A stretch of 64,000 bases of DNA from Leptotrichia wadei. GTDB taxonomy: Bacteria > Fusobacteriota > Fusobacteriia > Fusobacteriales > Leptotrichiaceae. Where the stretch lies: positions 1,054,001-1,118,000 of the forward strand of contig NZ_AP019829.2 in the NCBI RefSeq assembly GCF_007990545.2. The letters are read 5' to 3'. The notes under the pieces were generated by a model. The model did not search any database. It was not told the origin of the DNA and saw only the letters and a program-made list of their open reading frames with translations. Below are positions 34,050 to 42,184 of this stretch, piece after piece. Numbering within the stretch: position 1 is the first letter of the stretch; the number at the start of each line of letters is the position of its first letter. The translations under genes were made by a program, and so were the position numbers.

Positions 34050-34102
34050 CCCTGCAGTATTTTAAATAATACAAGGTTCGTATACCTACGCAGGGCTTTT
34101 TT
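34050..34102 (+). terminator. Branched (three-way) hairpin with T-run
   Basis: CCCTGC (34050-34055) pairs with GCAGGG (34090-34095) and encloses two inner hairpins, GTATT/AATAC (34057-34072) and GGT/ACC (34075-34086); CTTTTTT follows. The shape fits a terminator for the four-gene cassette, but the branched form is unusual and could be a small RNA. Confidence 0.7.
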
Positions 34103-34120
34103 ATAAGAGAAATTACTATA

Positions 34121-34288
34121 ATGACAAAACATAAACTTTTGACATGCAAAGAACAAGTAATGGTTTTTAAAAATAGAGGAATGATTATCGAGGATGAGAA
34201 AGATGCAGAGAGAATATTTAATTTTATAAATTATAAATTGAAGGAGTGTTCGTTGCCTTTTGAAGAGAGTGTTCATAATTTTGTGTAA
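34121..34288 (+). pseudogene. Abi_2-family abortive infection protein, N-terminal fragment
   Basis: A 55-codon frame: [47 protein letters not shown], then a stop. This matches the opening of Abi_2 (AbiD/AbiF) proteins, in which a LKxRGLIIxDE-type segment is followed by INYYRLSGY and LPF. Full-length members have about 300 residues, so more than four fifths of the gene is missing. No continuation is seen in the next 460 bases. It lies directly behind the terminator of the phosphatase-DUF697 cassette, which hints at a defence-rich locus. Confidence 0.7.
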
Positions 34289-34748
34289 ACTAATAGATAA
34301 ATCCAGTAAATTTAATACTTTGCTGTTCTATTTATACAAAAATTTTTACACATCCTTTTTGAAGTATGCGAAATATATTTAAGGAATCACTTTTAACCAA
34401 GTTTTAAATAGTTTTTTTGAGATAAAATTTGCAATTATATTTATTAAAAAAATTGAACTTTAAAATAGCAAAATAGCAATAGCAATTTTAGTATATTTGA
34501 TTCATTAGAGAAATATGTAATAATAGCACGAATGAAGAGACCTAAAGGTTAAGATTTAAAAATTTTAGAATTGTTGAAAGTTTGAAAATATAGAAATATT
34601 AGAAAAAAATAATCAAGTATTAAAAAGTTATATTTAAAAAATTGAGAAATTTGTATCATAAGCGACTTGTAAAATACATATTTTTTATGTTATAATAAAA
34701 CATAATAACTATAATCATTTGTAAATAAATAAGGGAGATGAATAAAAA
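34289..34748. other. Intergenic region before the ATP-grasp gene
   Basis: 460 bp of AT-rich sequence with stops in all frames. The right end holds the promoter of the ATP-grasp gene. I see no gene or convincing hairpin in the remainder. Confidence 0.5.
34667..34696 (+). promoter_or_regulatory. Promoter of the ATP-grasp-esterase pair
   Basis: TTGTAA (34667-34672), an 18-base spacer and TATAAT (34691-34696), 53 bases before the ATG at 34749. Confidence 0.6.
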
Positions 34749-35948
34749 ATGAATTTCGTTTATATTTCACCACAATTTCCAAAAACAAACTGGGAATTTT
34801 GTGATAGATTGAAAAAAAATGGAGTAAATATATTAGGGATAGCAGATATTGAGTATAATCAATTGGATCAAAAATTAAAGGACAGCTTGACTGAATATTA
34901 TAAGGTTTCTAGTCTTGAAAATTATGATGAAGTATTAAAGGCGGTAGCTTTTTTTACTCATAAATATGGAAAGATAGATTGGCTTGAATCTAATAACGAA
35001 TATTGGCTTACACAAGATGCACAGCTTCGTTCTGATTTTAATATTACAACAGGAATAAAAGCTGACAAAATTGCTAATATTAAAGAAAAATCGAAAATGA
35101 AAAAAGCATATAAGAAGGCAGAAGTGCCGTCTGCAGATTTTTCATTAGTGACAACACCTGCAAAGGCAAAGAAATTTATTGAAAAAGTTGGGTATCCAGT
35201 TGTAACTAAGCCTGACAATGGAGTTGGAGCGAGCGACACTCATAAAATTAAAAATGAAGAAGAGTTAAAGGCATTTTTTGAAAATCGTAATAAAGATATA
35301 AAATATATTATGGAAGAGTATGTTGATGGAGATCTTGTATCTTATGATGCAATTATTGATTCTAATGGTAATCCTCTTTTTGAAACTGGTATATTTGAAC
35401 CTGCGATTATGGATGTTGTAAATGATGGGCTTGATGTTTTTTATTATGTGCAAAAGAAAATGCCTGAAAAATTGTTAGATGCAGGAAGAAAAGCCATAAA
35501 AGGATTTGGAATAAAAAGTAGATTTGTTCACTTGGAATTTTTTAAACTTAATAAAGATAAAGATGGATTAGGTAAAAAAGGAGATTATGTTGGATTGGAA
35601 GCAAATATGCGACCAGCAGGCGGATATACTCCTGATATGTACAACTATGCCAATAATACAGATGTTTACCAAATTTGGGCTGATATGGTGGCTTTTGATA
35701 AAATTGAAAAGGCTAATTTAAATGAAGATTTAGAAAAAAATTACTGTGTTTATGCCAGCCGTCGTGATAATAACAATTATGTTCATTCACATGATGAAAT
35801 TAAGCAAAAATATGGAAATGCGATTGTAATGGATGAAAGAATGCCTGACATTTTTTCAGAAGCTATGGGAAATTATATGTATACAGCAAAATTTGCTACA
35901 AAAGAGGAAATGGAAGAGTTTATAAACTTTATACATGAAAAGGCATAA
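34749..35948 (+). CDS. ATP-grasp carboxylate-amine ligase
   Basis: 399 residues. The N-terminal Rossmann-like part (NFVYISPQFPKTNWEFCDRL) is followed by the ATP-grasp core: GYPVVTKPDNGVGASDTHKI (phosphate-binding loop), YIMEEYVDGDLVSYDAII, and LEANMRPAGGYTPDM with the metal-binding Glu and Asn. The family joins a carboxylate to an amine with ATP. The next gene, an esterase 24 bases downstream, is a recurrent partner of such ligases, suggesting that the pair makes and trims an amide or ester-linked metabolite. GGGAG precedes the start. The substrate cannot be read from the sequence. Confidence 0.88.
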   Translation: MNFVYISPQFPKTNWEFCDRLKKNGVNILGIADIEYNQLDQKLKDSLTEYYKVSSLENYDEVLKAVAFFTHKYGKIDWLESNNEYWLTQDAQLRSDFNITTGIKADKIANIKEKSKMKKAYKKAEVPSADFSLVTTPAKAKKFIEKVGYPVVTKPDNGVGASDTHKIKNEEELKAFFENRNKDIKYIMEEYVDGDLVSYDAIIDSNGNPLFETGIFEPAIMDVVNDGLDVFYYVQKKMPEKLLDAGRKAIKGFGIKSRFVHLEFFKLNKDKDGLGKKGDYVGLEANMRPAGGYTPDMYNYANNTDVYQIWADMVAFDKIEKANLNEDLEKNYCVYASRRDNNNYVHSHDEIKQKYGNAIVMDERMPDIFSEAMGNYMYTAKFATKEEMEEFINFIHEKA

Positions 35949-35971
35949 AAAATAAATTATAGGGAGAAAAA

Positions 35972-36709
35972 ATGCAAGTAGAATACAGAAAAGAATATAG
36001 CCATAATCTTGGAAGAGAAATGGAATTTAAAAGATATGGGCATGCTGGAAAACCAGTTTTAGTATTTCCTTCACAAGATGGAGATTGCAATCAATATGAA
36101 GAATTTGGGATGATAGATGTCTTATCAGACTATATTGAGCAAGGAAGATTGCAGTTATTCTGTGTTGGAAGTGTTGATAAAGAAAGCTGGTCAGATATAA
36201 ATGGTAATCCAAGATATAGAATAGAAATGCAGGAAAAATGGTTTAATTATATTGCAAATGAATTTGTACCTAGAATGCAAGATATTTCTTGGAGAAGTGA
36301 CATTATTGTTACAGGATGCAGTATGGGTGGAGCACATGCGGGAATTTTATTTTTCCGTAGACCTGACTTATTTGATACATTAATTTCACTAAGTGGAATG
36401 TTTGATGCATCAATGTTCTTTGGAGATTATAAGGATGATTTAGTTTATAACAATTCTGTTGTTGATTTCTTGAGAAATATGCCTTGGGATCATTATTATT
36501 TAGATTTGTACAGACAAAAAAATATCATTATATGTATTGGGCAAGGTGCATGGGAAGGTGAACTGCTTCCAAGTAATAGAGAATTAGCACACATTCTTTA
36601 TGAAAAACAAGTTCCAGCATGGACAGATTTCTGGGGTTATGATGTAGCCCACGACTGGGACTGGTGGAGATTGCAAATAAGATATTTTATGGAACATTTG
36701 GATATTTAA
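35972..36709 (+). CDS. Alpha/beta-hydrolase esterase
   Basis: 245 residues, EstA/esterase D-like. The nucleophile elbow is VTGCSMGGAHAG (G-x-S-x-G), and the triad His is probably the one in GYDVAHDWDWWR near the C-terminus, with an acidic partner before it. VLVFPSQDGDCNQYEEFG forms the oxyanion-side loop. No signal peptide, so it acts in the cytosol. AGGGAG precedes the ATG. It is co-transcribed with the ATP-grasp gene; a hairpin terminator follows 55 bases after the stop. Confidence 0.88.
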   Translation: MQVEYRKEYSHNLGREMEFKRYGHAGKPVLVFPSQDGDCNQYEEFGMIDVLSDYIEQGRLQLFCVGSVDKESWSDINGNPRYRIEMQEKWFNYIANEFVPRMQDISWRSDIIVTGCSMGGAHAGILFFRRPDLFDTLISLSGMFDASMFFGDYKDDLVYNNSVVDFLRNMPWDHYYLDLYRQKNIIICIGQGAWEGELLPSNRELAHILYEKQVPAWTDFWGYDVAHDWDWWRLQIRYFMEHLDI

Positions 36710-36763
36710 GTTTGAATCATAAATATTAAAATTTTTAAATGATAAATAAATAATTAAATAAAG

Positions 36764-36824
36764 AAGCACTGAGATTTATTAATTAAAATAAGTTTTTATT
36801 TTTTCAATAAGTTTCGTGCTTTTA
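36764..36824 (+). terminator. Terminator of the ATP-grasp-esterase operon
   Basis: AAGCAC..GAGATTTATT pairs with AATAAGTTTCGTGCTT in a long imperfect stem, followed by TTT. Confidence 0.65.
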
Positions 36825-36973
36825 AATTTATATTGATTATTCTAATAAAATTGAGAGCAATATAAAATATAAAAAAAGAATTTTATATCCAGTTCGCTGG
36901 TTAATAAATGGAAATAGTATAAGTTAATTTATTTTAATAAAAAAATCAAAAGAAAGGAAAGGTGTTTATTTAA

Positions 36974-38713
36974 ATGTTAAAAAAATTATTTTCCAGTCTT
37001 AGGGAATACAAAAAAAGTGCATTAATTTCGCCTATATTCATTGGAATAGAAGTTATTTTTGAAATGCTTATTCCGACACTTATGGCGATGATTATAGATA
37101 ATGGACTTAATGGAAATAATGGAAAAGGTGATATGAATTTTATTATCGTTATGGGCCTTATAACGCTGGGAGTGGCGATGCTGTCGCTGTTATCGGGAAT
37201 ACAAGCCAGTAAATATGCTTCTTATGCTTCGGCTGGATTTGCTAAAAATTTGAGAAAGGATTTGTTTTCCAAAATACAGTCATTTTCGTTTACAAATATT
37301 GATAAATTTTCTACAGCTGGACTTATTACAAGATTTACAACAGATGTTAATAATATCCAAAATTCATTTCAGCTGTTAATAAGGGGATTTGTAAGAGCTC
37401 CACTTATGATGTGTGTTGCAATATTTATGTCCTTTATGATAAATCCAGGACTGTCAATGATATTTGTTGTTGCAGTTTTATTTTTGGGAACTTTTCTAGC
37501 TTTTATCATTTTTAAAGTTCATCCAATATTTACTGCAGCAATTAGAAAATATGACGACATTAATGCCAGTTTGCAGGAAAATATTAACGGAATCCGTGTT
37601 GTAAAAGCATATATCCGTGAAAAATATGAAACAGGAAAATTTAAAAAGGCAACGGAAAATTTGAAAAATATGCTATTAAAGGGAGAAAATATTATAATTT
37701 TTGTATCTCCAGTAATGCAGCTGACTGTATTTTCATGTATTTTGCTGCTTTCCTGGTTTGGTGCAAAGATGATTGTCGTGCATGAATTGACAACTGGAGA
37801 ATTGACAAGTTTATTTGCCTATACAACAAATATTCTTATGAGCCTTCTTATGCTTGCAATGATGCTTGTAAACATTGTATTTTCAAGAGCATCAGGAGAT
37901 AGAATTGCAATGGTTTTAAATGAAGAGCCTAGCATTAAGAACCCTGAAAATGGAATAACTGAAGTAAAAGATGGTTCAATTTTATTTAAAAATGTTGACT
38001 TTAGTTACAGCAATAATCCTGAAGTGCTAAATTTGACAAAAATCAATCTGGAAATAAAATCTGGAGAAACTATTGGGATTATCGGTGGAACTGGAAGTGC
38101 AAAATCGGCTCTTGTTCAGTTAATTCCAAGACTGTATGATGTTTTAGATGGAGAACTTTTAGTTGGAGGAGTTAATGTTAAGGATTACGATATAAAGACA
38201 CTTCGAGACAATGTAGCGATGGTTCTTCAAAAAAATGTGCTGTTTTCAGGAAGTATAAAGGACAATTTACGTTGGGGAAATGAGAATGCGACTGATGAGG
38301 AAATGGAACATGCCTGTAAATTGGCACAGGCTGATGAATTTATTCAAAAATTTCCTAAAAAGTACGATACTCGTATTGAACGTGGCGGAGCAAATGTGTC
38401 TGGAGGGCAAAGACAAAGGCTATGTATTGCAAGAGCTTTGCTAAAATCTCCAAAAATATTAATTTTAGATGATTCAACCAGTGCAGTTGACACAAAAACG
38501 GATAAACTAATAAGAGAAGCCTTTAAAAATGAATTGCCACATATTACAAAAATTATTATTGGTCAAAGAATTTCATCAATAAAGGATTCTGATAAAATAT
38601 TAGTTTTGGAGGATGGAGTTATTACAGCTGCAGGAACACACGATGAGCTAATTAAAATGAGCAACGTATATCGTGAAGTTTACGAATCTCAGACAGAAAG
38701 GAGTGATGAATAA
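36974..38713 (+). CDS. ABC exporter half-transporter with degenerate ATP site
   Basis: 579 residues: six helices (ABC_membrane) then a nucleotide-binding domain. Walker A is GGTGSAKSA instead of GxxGxGKST, Walker B ends ILILDDSTSAVD with Asp in place of the catalytic Glu, and the switch His is Gln (GQRISS); the signature VSGGQRQ is normal. This is the pattern of the inactive-site subunit in heterodimeric exporters such as TM287/288, LmrCD or TmrAB. The stop and the next start overlap by one base (TAATG), so the two are made together. Substrate unknown, probably a lipid, drug or peptide. Confidence 0.92.
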   Translation: MLKKLFSSLREYKKSALISPIFIGIEVIFEMLIPTLMAMIIDNGLNGNNGKGDMNFIIVMGLITLGVAMLSLLSGIQASKYASYASAGFAKNLRKDLFSKIQSFSFTNIDKFSTAGLITRFTTDVNNIQNSFQLLIRGFVRAPLMMCVAIFMSFMINPGLSMIFVVAVLFLGTFLAFIIFKVHPIFTAAIRKYDDINASLQENINGIRVVKAYIREKYETGKFKKATENLKNMLLKGENIIIFVSPVMQLTVFSCILLLSWFGAKMIVVHELTTGELTSLFAYTTNILMSLLMLAMMLVNIVFSRASGDRIAMVLNEEPSIKNPENGITEVKDGSILFKNVDFSYSNNPEVLNLTKINLEIKSGETIGIIGGTGSAKSALVQLIPRLYDVLDGELLVGGVNVKDYDIKTLRDNVAMVLQKNVLFSGSIKDNLRWGNENATDEEMEHACKLAQADEFIQKFPKKYDTRIERGGANVSGGQRQRLCIARALLKSPKILILDDSTSAVDTKTDKLIREAFKNELPHITKIIIGQRISSIKDSDKILVLEDGVITAAGTHDELIKMSNVYREVYESQTERSDE

Positions 38714-40611
38714 TGGCTAAAGATAACAAAAAATCCCAAAAATCGGAATCTAAAAATCAGATAAAAGGGTTAATAAGACTACTGGGGTATATGTTTAAGC
38801 ATTACAAGATTCGTACATTATTTGTCATTGCATTTATTTGCCTTGGTTCATTTGGAATGGTTATCGGAACGATGTATTCAAAGGAATTAATAGATGGAGT
38901 TATTATTCCAAACATTGGAAAAAATAATCCAGAGTTTTTAAAGAGCCTAATTTCAATAATTTTTAAGATGATAACTGTTTATGCCGGAGCAGTTGCATGT
39001 ACATATATTTATGAAGTTTTTATGATTTACATTGCACAAGGAACATTAAAAAAATTAAGAGATGATGTATTTATACACATGGAATCACTTCCTATAAAAT
39101 ATTTTGACACGAATGCACACGGAGATATAATGAGCGTCTATTCAAGTGATATTGATGCATTGAGAAATATGATGGTAGAAAGCTTATCACAAGTGATTTC
39201 TTCAATCATTACAATTATAAGCGTGCTTATTTCAATGTTTATCCTAAATGTTCCATTGACATTCTTTGTAGTAGTAATGATTATAATTATGATTGTCACA
39301 ACAAAGACTATTTCTGCAAAAAGTTCAAAGAACTATACTGCACAGCAAAGAAATATCGGTATTGTAAATGGATATGTAGAGGAAATGATAGAAGGTCTGA
39401 AAGTTGTAAAAGTATTTTCGTATGAGAAAAAGGCTGATGAACGTTTTAATAAGCTGAATACAGCATTATTTAACAGGGCAAACAATGCAATGAAATTTGC
39501 AAACATTCTAGGCCCTGCTGTCGGAAACCTTGGAAATATAAACTTTGTACTTACATCCGTTCTTGGTTCAATAATAGTGTTTAATAACATTGCAGGATTT
39601 ACAATCGGTGGACTTGTATCATTCTTGCAGTTCATAAAAGTAATAAATCAGCCTGTTTCACAAATTGCACAGCAATTAACATCAGTAATATTGGCATCGG
39701 CTGGAGCCCAAAGGGTATTTAACCTGCTAGATCAGACACCTGAACAAGATAACGGCTATGTAACTCTTGTAAACGCAAATATTGATGAAAATGGAAACAT
39801 TACAGAAACTGAAAAGCACACAGGTGCATGGGCTTGGAAATATCCACATTCTGACGGAATTATTTCCTATGAAAGACTAATGGGAGATGTTGTTTTTGAA
39901 GATGTAACATTTGGCTACAATGATGAAAAGACAATACTTCACAATATCAATCTTTATGCTAAGCCAGGAGAAAAAATCGCCTTCGTTGGTGCAACAGGAG
40001 CTGGAAAAACTACAATTACAAACTTGATTAACAGATTTTATGATATTAATTCTGGAAAAATCCGATATGATGGCATTAACATTGAAAAAATAAAAAAACA
40101 TGATTTAAGAGAATCGCTTGGAATTGTATTGCAGGACACACACTTATTTTCTGGAACAGTTGCCGACAACATTAGATATGGAAAACTTGATGCAACAGAT
40201 GAAGAAGTGTATGCTGCTGCAAAACTTGCCAACGCTGACCATTTTATAAAACATTTACCACAAGGCTACGACACTTATTTAAGCGGTGACGGTTCCAGCC
40301 TTTCACAAGGGCAACGGCAATTATTGTCAATAGCAAGAGCAGCAATCGCTGATCCCCCAGTCTTAATCCTGGATGAAGCAACTTCAAGCATTGATACAAG
40401 AACAGAAAAAATCGTGCAGGAAGGAATGGACAAGTTAATGGTGGGAAGAACAGTATTTGTAATCGCCCACAGACTTTCAACTATCAAAAATTCCGATGTA
40501 ATAATGGTACTTGATCAAGGAAAAATTATCGAACGTGGAAATCACAATGAACTGATTGCACAAAAAGGAACTTATTATCAGCTTTATACGGGTGGATTTG
40601 AAAATCAGTAA
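38713..40611 (+). CDS. ABC exporter half-transporter, catalytic-site subunit
   Basis: 632 residues with six helices and an NBD: Walker A GATGAGKTT, signature LSQGQRQLL (Gln replaces Gly), Walker B LILDEATSSID with the catalytic Glu, and switch His in IAHRLSTI. Its Walker motifs pair with the partner's normal VSGGQ to make the active site; its LSQGQ contributes to the degenerate site. An insert of about 40 residues precedes the NBD (residues 345-390, rich in Asn, Glu and Trp). A terminator follows 24 bases after the stop. Confidence 0.93.
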   Translation: MAKDNKKSQKSESKNQIKGLIRLLGYMFKHYKIRTLFVIAFICLGSFGMVIGTMYSKELIDGVIIPNIGKNNPEFLKSLISIIFKMITVYAGAVACTYIYEVFMIYIAQGTLKKLRDDVFIHMESLPIKYFDTNAHGDIMSVYSSDIDALRNMMVESLSQVISSIITIISVLISMFILNVPLTFFVVVMIIIMIVTTKTISAKSSKNYTAQQRNIGIVNGYVEEMIEGLKVVKVFSYEKKADERFNKLNTALFNRANNAMKFANILGPAVGNLGNINFVLTSVLGSIIVFNNIAGFTIGGLVSFLQFIKVINQPVSQIAQQLTSVILASAGAQRVFNLLDQTPEQDNGYVTLVNANIDENGNITETEKHTGAWAWKYPHSDGIISYERLMGDVVFEDVTFGYNDEKTILHNINLYAKPGEKIAFVGATGAGKTTITNLINRFYDINSGKIRYDGINIEKIKKHDLRESLGIVLQDTHLFSGTVADNIRYGKLDATDEEVYAAAKLANADHFIKHLPQGYDTYLSGDGSSLSQGQRQLLSIARAAIADPPVLILDEATSSIDTRTEKIVQEGMDKLMVGRTVFVIAHRLSTIKNSDVIMVLDQGKIIERGNHNELIAQKGTYYQLYTGGFENQ

Positions 40612-40634
40612 ACTAAAATATTTGTGTAAAAAAT

Positions 40635-40665
40635 AAAGAGTGGATTAAGTGCCACTCTTTTTAAT
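40635..40665 (+). terminator. Rho-independent terminator of the ABC exporter operon
   Basis: AAAGAGTGG and CCACTCTTT form a perfect 9-bp stem around eight bases, followed by T residues. Confidence 0.85.
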
Positions 40666-40684
40666 TTATTGTAAAAAATTAATT

Positions 40685-40750
40685 TTAATAATGTCCTCTA
40701 CAAGAAATTATCCATAAAACCCCATTTTCATCAATGGCATAGACAAATTT
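40685..40750 (-). pseudogene. yoeB: YoeB-type toxin, last 21 codons only
   Basis: On the minus strand, six bases after the antitoxin stop, the frame reads KFVYAIDENGVLWIISCRGH Y and TAA. This is the conserved C-terminal end of YoeB/Txe mRNA interferases (YAI-x-W..SCRGHY, including the terminal His and Tyr of the active site). The rest of the toxin, about 65 codons, is absent, so a deletion has removed its start and body but left its tail and the full antitoxin gene. Confidence 0.88.
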
Positions 40751-40756
40751 TTAAAT

Positions 40757-41011
40757 TTATTCATCGTCGACCTCGATTAAATCATGAACTTGTCCTTTTC
40801 CACTTTTCATCTGAGAAAACCCTCTATCTATTTTTGCAAGATATTCAGCATTTTGGACTGCTTTCAAAAATTGATTATATTTTTCAAGATTTATTAAAAC
40901 TACATTTTCTTCATTTTTTCTTGTTACAATTACATCTTCATTTTCTTTCACTGCTTTATCACAATAATTTTTTAAATTATTTCTCATAGTTGAAAAACTT
41001 ACAGCTAACAT
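40757..41011 (-). CDS. yefM: Phd/YefM-family antitoxin, orphaned
   Basis: 84 residues. The N-terminal DNA-binding part reads MLAVSFSTMRNNLKNYCDKA and continues with EDVIVTRKNEENVVLINLEKYN, the YefM hallmark; the acidic C-terminus would wrap the toxin. AAGGAG precedes the ATG at 41011; the longer frame to 41101 includes the promoter and is not real. The partner toxin is deleted. YefM represses its own promoter through TGTACA sites, two of which lie just upstream, so it may persist as a lone repressor or as immunity against related toxins. Confidence 0.93.
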   Translation of the reverse strand: MLAVSFSTMRNNLKNYCDKAVKENEDVIVTRKNEENVVLINLEKYNQFLKAVQNAEYLAKIDRGFSQMKSGKGQVHDLIEVDDE

Positions 41012-41034
41012 ACTTATCACTCCTTTATAGTTTT

Positions 41035-41064
41035 TGTACAATTTATTATAGTTCTTTTTGTACA
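41035..41064. promoter_or_regulatory. Paired TGTACA operator sites
   Basis: TGTACA occurs at 41035-41040 and 41059-41064, each within the palindrome TTGTACAA, with centres 24 bases apart. YefM-type antitoxins are known to bind TGTACA motifs spaced by multiples of 12. One site lies in the spacer of the antitoxin promoter and one between its -10 box and the gene. Confidence 0.8.
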
Positions 41065-41073
41065 AAATGTCAA
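41045..41073 (-). promoter_or_regulatory. Promoter of the antitoxin gene
   Basis: On the minus strand TTGACA (41068-41073), 17 bases, TATAAT (41045-41050): a full consensus sigma-70 promoter overlapped by the TGTACA sites. Confidence 0.85.
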
Positions 41074-41094
41074 TTAAAAAATAAAAACAAAAAA

Positions 41095-41123
41095 TTGACA
41101 ATTATGGTAAAATATAATAAAAT
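41095..41123 (+). promoter_or_regulatory. Promoter of the vapD gene
   Basis: TTGACA (41095-41100), 17 bases, TAAAAT (41118-41123), 37 bases before the ATG at 41160. It is divergent from the antitoxin promoter. Confidence 0.75.
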
Positions 41124-41159
41124 ATTGTTGTAAAATATTTAAAAGAGGAGGGATCACAG

Positions 41160-41444
41160 ATGTATGCAATTGCATTTGATTTAAAAATTGATGATTTGAA
41201 AAAAAATTATGGTGATCCATATAATAGGGCTTACGATGAAATTCGACAGGAATTGGAGATACTAGGTTTTGAATGGACACAGGGCAGTTTATATGTGAAT
41301 AGTACTGAAAAAAACACTTTAGCTGAAGTTTATAAAGCCATAACAAAACTAAAATCTATCGAATGGTTTAAAAATTCTGTAAGGGATATTAGAGCTTTTA
41401 AAGTTGAAGATTGGAGTGATTTTACAGCTATCGTGAAAGAATAA
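41160..41444 (+). CDS. vapD: VapD-like endoribonuclease
   Basis: 94 residues, with [52 protein letters not shown], a near-complete match to the VapD wording ([26 protein letters not shown]). VapD proteins adopt a Cas2-like fold and act as ribonucleases, and in some species as toxins with a partner. Here no VapX/antitoxin gene is beside it apart from the divergent orphan YefM. AGGAGG precedes the ATG. A terminator follows. Confidence 0.93.
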   Translation: MYAIAFDLKIDDLKKNYGDPYNRAYDEIRQELEILGFEWTQGSLYVNSTEKNTLAEVYKAITKLKSIEWFKNSVRDIRAFKVEDWSDFTAIVKE

Positions 41445-41455
41445 TTATTTTATAG

Positions 41456-41491
41456 CGGTTGTTTCAGAAATGGAACAGCCTTTATTTTAAG
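41456..41491 (+). terminator. Terminator of vapD
   Basis: GGTTGTTTC pairs with GGAACAGCC (two G-U pairs) around six bases, followed by TTTATTTT. Confidence 0.75.
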
Positions 41492-41518
41492 AAAGGATAT
41501 TTTTACAATCGAAAATTT

Positions 41519-42184
41519 ATGAAGAATATGATTATAACAGTAATAAAAATTTCTATTATCTTATTTGTTTTTTTATTTTGCTTTGTGCAATATTTTATAA
41601 TAAAAGAATATATAACTGATAGAAAAGCCGTAAATGAGAATAAAAAAGTAGATTATGTAATAATACTGGGAGCAAGAGTAAAAGGAGAAAAGCCGACTAA
41701 ATCACTTATGGAAAGGATAAAGGCTGCAACGGAGTATTTAAGGAAAAATCCAGAGGTCAAGGTTATTGCAACTGGCGGACAAGGTAAAAATGAAGGTGTT
41801 GCTGAAGGATTGGCGATAAAAAGGGACCTTTTGAAAAATAGAATTAGTGAGGATAGAATTATTTTGGAGGACAAATCTAAGAATACTGTTGAAAATTTTA
41901 GGTTTAGTCTTGAGAAGATAGAAAATATTGAAAATAGTAAAAATATTTTAAACAATAATAAAAAAAATCAAAAAATAAAAGTATTGATTGTAACGAATGA
42001 TTATCATATTTTCCGTTCTAAAAATATTGCTAGAAAAGTTGGGTTTGACAATGAAAATTATGAAATTTACGGACTTCCAGCGAAAACGCCACTTATTTCC
42101 ATACCAAAATCATATTTTAGGGAATTTTTGTCAAATGTAAATTATTTTATTTTTCAATCTAGGAATCAGTTAAAAGTTAAATAA
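41519..42184 (+). CDS. YdcF/SanA-family (DUF218) membrane protein
   Basis: 221 residues with one N-terminal helix (MIITVIKISIILFVFLFCFV) and a DUF218 domain: DYVIILGARVKGEKPTKSL, VIATGGQGKNEGVAE, ILEDKSKNTVENFRF, VLIVTNDYHIFRS. Proteins of this group (YdcF, SanA, ElyC) sit at the cell envelope and influence peptidoglycan or lipid carrier metabolism; the exact reaction is unknown. The region before ATG 41519 is weak in ribosome sites, and a TTG at 41459 is in frame but lies within the vapD terminator, so the later start is preferred. Confidence 0.85.
   Translation: MKNMIITVIKISIILFVFLFCFVQYFIIKEYITDRKAVNENKKVDYVIILGARVKGEKPTKSLMERIKAATEYLRKNPEVKVIATGGQGKNEGVAEGLAIKRDLLKNRISEDRIILEDKSKNTVENFRFSLEKIENIENSKNILNNNKKNQKIKVLIVTNDYHIFRSKNIARKVGFDNENYEIYGLPAKTPLISIPKSYFREFLSNVNYFIFQSRNQLKVK

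Noticed and set aside
41459-41518. Longer N-terminus of the YdcF-family protein
   Set aside because: The extra 20 codons start at a TTG within the vapD terminator and are not preceded by a ribosome site.
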